From JBBRGG01 sp038240875 (GTDB lineage Bacteria > Planctomycetota > Phycisphaerae > Phycisphaerales > UBA1924): a DNA stretch of 17,435 nt. Location: contig JBBRGG010000043.1 of NCBI GenBank assembly GCA_038240875.1, positions 1 through 17,435 on the forward strand. Reading direction: 5' to 3'. The notes under the pieces were generated by a model. That model worked only from the letters and a program-made list of their open reading frames with translations. It ran no database searches and had not been told where the DNA came from. Position 1 is the first letter of the stretch; every line of letters starts with the position of its first letter. Both the position numbers and the translations under genes were made by a program. Positions 15,068 to 17,435 of this stretch are shown here, piece by piece.

Positions 15068-15433
15068 TTACCTATTCGCCTCAAACAATTTCCTGAGTTG
15101 TTCAGGCGTGAGGATCTCGATCACCCTGCGTAGTTTGTCAGCCCTTTTCTCTTGGCTCGGGTTAAGGCTTGCCAACTCGCCACCTTCGCGAACGATTACT
15201 TGAATCTTGACTTCTTGCTCGGGCGTTGGCTCGACAACCTTGATGATCTCATCGAGACGGCCATGGCGTTCATCCGCCATCGCGCGAACGCCGCGAGCCA
15301 TTTCATCCACGAGTAGCGTCGTCTCAACTCGACGCAGAGCCATCCACGTCGGCACGAGTTGAATCACATTCGCCTTGGTAAGCTTTGCGACTTTCATGGA
15401 CATGCCATAGTCGCGCATGCCTATGTCAGGCAT
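15068..15433 (-). CDS. Surviving C-terminal frame of a decayed secreted-protein gene
   Basis: The longest intact frame (121 codons) of the broken gene described in the overlapping pseudogene entry. It encodes a helical, charged domain with EPTPEQEVKIQVIV and, at the end, EILTPEQLRKLFEANR, two segments similar to the LTxxQ/TPEQ repeats of Spy/CpxP-like periplasmic proteins and of many planctomycete hypothetical proteins. No signal peptide precedes it, the first ATG lies in a polar linker, and the frame stays open upstream of it to 15529. It was therefore probably an internal part of a longer protein. I see no ribosome binding site; expression as a separate protein is doubtful. Confidence 0.4.
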   Translation of the reverse strand: MPDIGMRDYGMSMKVAKLTKANVIQLVPTWMALRRVETTLLVDEMARGVRAMADERHGRLDEIIKVVEPTPEQEVKIQVIVREGGELASLNPSQEKRADKLRRVIEILTPEQLRKLFEANR

Positions 15434-16105
15434 GGTTTGATCGTCGCCGTCTGAATTCGACGTTATCAGGTGGGCTTTCGAAGACCCGTTCTCGGCGGGC
15501 TCGTTCGCTGGTTGCGTAGGTGTATTCCTTTACCAGTTCATCGAATAGTTCATGCTTCGCCGTCGGCACGGCATCACGCACCAGCGTCGACAGGCTCGGG
15601 TTGAGTAATGGTCCCGCTTCGATGCGAAGTTCACGTAAAACATAAAGAGCATGGCCTTTTCGGCGGCTTGACCAGTTCCCTGGCGCTCGCCTTGCAGCTG
15701 AACGAACAATTGGTAGTTGTCGAGGGTCGTCATAAGCACATCGGCGAACCGTTACACGAGCACAGCATCGACCGCTGCTCGTTAAGCTTGGGTTAAACCA
15801 AGAAGTTCGACAGCTGCGGCTTCGGGGCGAGGCTCGATACGGATGAGCGAGCCATTAAACTCGCGTTTGACAAGCGTTGGCATCGCCGCGTCTGTGAGGG
15901 ATGGCCCGGCGAGAAGCGAGGCGTCGTTTATTGATTGGGCGGGGGCGGGCTGGGTCGAAGCGGGCTGGCTGGGTTGCGACTGTGCTTGGGATCGGTCCTG
16001 CTGATTCTCGAGCGGTGCATCAGCGGTTTTAATAAAGGTAGATGATGCAATAAAATCACAATCACGATTGCGAAGCTCGTCAAAGTAGTTAAGGGGTGAA
16101 CACGC
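15068..16105 (-). pseudogene. Decayed gene for a secreted, helix-rich protein (TPEQ/LTPEQ type)
   Basis: A single former gene can be followed on the minus strand. One frame reads a Gln/Pro/Ser-rich linker, then MPTLVKREFNGSLIRIEP and RPEAAAVELLGLTQA, a TAA (15782-15784), RAAVDAVLV, a second TAA (15752-15754), then RFADVLMTTLDNYQLFVQLQ. Both stops stand where glutamate is expected (AxRAAV, VxRFAD), consistent with GAA to TAA changes. Near 15640 the protein-like reading moves to another frame (ELRIEAGPLLNPSL, then HELFDELVKEY), and near 15500-15529 it returns to the first, leading into the 121-codon tail. At the far upstream end a hydrophobic, signal-like stretch lies in a third frame (about 16040-16085). 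With two nonsense codons and at least two frame changes it cannot make the full product. The pattern recalls hypothetical Phycisphaerae proteins, from memory and unverified. Confidence 0.75.
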
Positions 16106-16170
16106 CTAGAAGGCAGAAGAAGCTTGATCCAACAAGACTTGACCCAACTCTGGATTCGATTGTGATTTTA
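16051..16170. repeat. 13-bp inverted repeat flanking 94 bp
   Basis: TAAAATCACAATC (16051-16063) and GATTGTGATTTTA (16158-16170) are perfect inverted copies. They straddle the 5' edge of the decayed gene. No transposase or target duplication is seen. Confidence 0.6.
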
Positions 16171-16488
16171 AATCCAAGCGTGCGAGTAAACGTACATGGC
16201 GGTCTCTCGTTCGAGAATGTCTGCCAAGAATCAAAGTGCTTAACGCTAGTACCGCAGAGTGATTGCAATTTGAAGGAGTGGACGAACTGCAATATTGGAA
16301 GAGTTGTGCGGCCAGGTAATGGCGGAAGCCAAGTTTGAGAGGTTGTTGGAGAGGTAGCCAAGTGAAGGCAGGCCAAACCAAGGCCAAATAAGCGTCGGGG
16401 AGACGAAAGCGAAGATGATTATTGAACAAACTGATGAGCCGCACGTCGAGTCAAAAAACAACGCTTGAAAAAATGAGTAACACATTGT
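16106..16488. other. AT-rich spacer between decayed gene and 16S terminator
   Basis: About 380 bp lower in GC than the surroundings. Open frames of 80-112 codons exist on both strands but overlap each other and have no family motifs, ribosome binding sites or protein-like composition. Beyond the right arm of the 13-bp inverted repeat nothing can be supported here. Confidence 0.5.
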
Positions 16489-16523
16489 AAAAATGAACAA
16501 CGCCTAGATTTCTCTAGGCGTTG
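16489..16523 (-). terminator. Terminator of the 16S rRNA transcript
   Basis: CAACGCCTAGA and TCTAGGCGTTG form a perfect 11-bp stem with a 4-nt loop. On the minus strand the hairpin is followed by TTCATTTTT. It lies about 230 nt past the 16S 3' end with no tRNA or 23S gene between, so the rRNA transcript appears to end here. Confidence 0.75.
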
Positions 16524-16668
16524 AACAACAAGACATTATGGCATACAAGGGTGGCGTGCGCGAGGTGCGCTCCACCGGCCTTGTAGCCGTGGGCAAAGAA
16601 CAGTTGGGGCCGCTTATTTCGACGTCACCGTCGAGTTGCTCAATCTCGCACGATCAGGACTTGTGGGC

Positions 16669-16692
16669 CTGAACGAGGTTGACTGAACGAGG
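16669..16692. repeat. 10-bp direct repeat in the 16S trailer
   Basis: CTGAACGAGG occurs at 16669-16678 and 16683-16692 (14-bp period) within the transcribed spacer between the 16S gene and its terminator. Confidence 0.7.
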
Positions 16693-16701
16693 ATGTGTTG
16701 A

Positions 16702-16740
16702 CTTAGCCAGTTGGACATCTCTGTCCAGTTGTGGTCTAAG
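16702..16740 (-). other. Hairpin directly behind the 16S 3' end
   Basis: CTTAG/CTAAG and CCA/TGG form the outer stem and TGGACA/TGTCCA the inner stem around TCTC, starting 11 nt past the 16S end. There is no T-run. It is likely a trailer structure involved in rRNA 3' processing rather than a terminator. Confidence 0.5.
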
Positions 16741-16746
16741 GAAATC

Positions 16747-17435
<689 letters not shown>

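Noticed and set aside
16096..16444. Open frames of 80-112 codons on both strands in the AT-rich spacer
   Set aside because: They overlap each other, lack motifs and start signals, and are expected by chance in this length of sequence.

Overview
The window is bacterial chromosome of moderate to high GC. It most likely comes from a planctomycete, possibly of the Phycisphaerae. The grounds are inference: a 16S rRNA gene (minus strand, right edge) that ends in its own hairpin and T-run with no tRNA or 23S gene behind it, as is usual for the unlinked rRNA genes of Planctomycetota; a prepilin-type secreted protein with a long leader; an unusual sigma-70 family factor with a poly-alanine tail; and secreted proteins with long low-complexity linkers. 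The 16S sequence itself, searched against a database, would settle the taxonomy.

Layout, left to right. The left edge cuts a tRNA-Val(UAC) gene on the minus strand. Next, all on the minus strand, come a two-gene ABC exporter operon (permease 91-1494, ATPase 1542-2492) and a sigma-70 family factor (2638-3813) with a clear intrinsic terminator. A gene-poor stretch of 1.3 kb (3814-5150), partly AT-rich, holds one perfect LacI-type operator palindrome and no convincing gene. On the plus strand follow a Mn-type superoxide dismutase (sodA), a membrane-anchored esterase with a starch-binding-like domain, and a lipoprotein alpha/beta hydrolase. On the minus strand are an OmpH/Skp-like periplasmic chaperone and truD (tRNA pseudouridine-13 synthase) carrying extra low-complexity inserts. 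On the plus strand is an HtrA-like protein whose three catalytic residues are all replaced and which an in-frame TAG separates from its PDZ domain. A CPBP-family membrane protein (minus) and a prepilin-like protein (plus) are divergently oriented.

The right-hand 2.4 kb holds the decayed remains of a secreted protein gene (15068-16105, minus, two nonsense codons and two frame changes), an AT-rich spacer, and the 3' part of the 16S rRNA gene.

Most of the window is housekeeping or envelope-related: export, periplasmic folding, secreted hydrolases, oxidative defence and RNA modification. I see no phage, transposase, CRISPR or defence island. The most notable signals are the split pseudo-protease, the decayed gene, the divergent sigma factor, the orphan operator, and the repeated appearance of short in-frame repeats in protein linkers.
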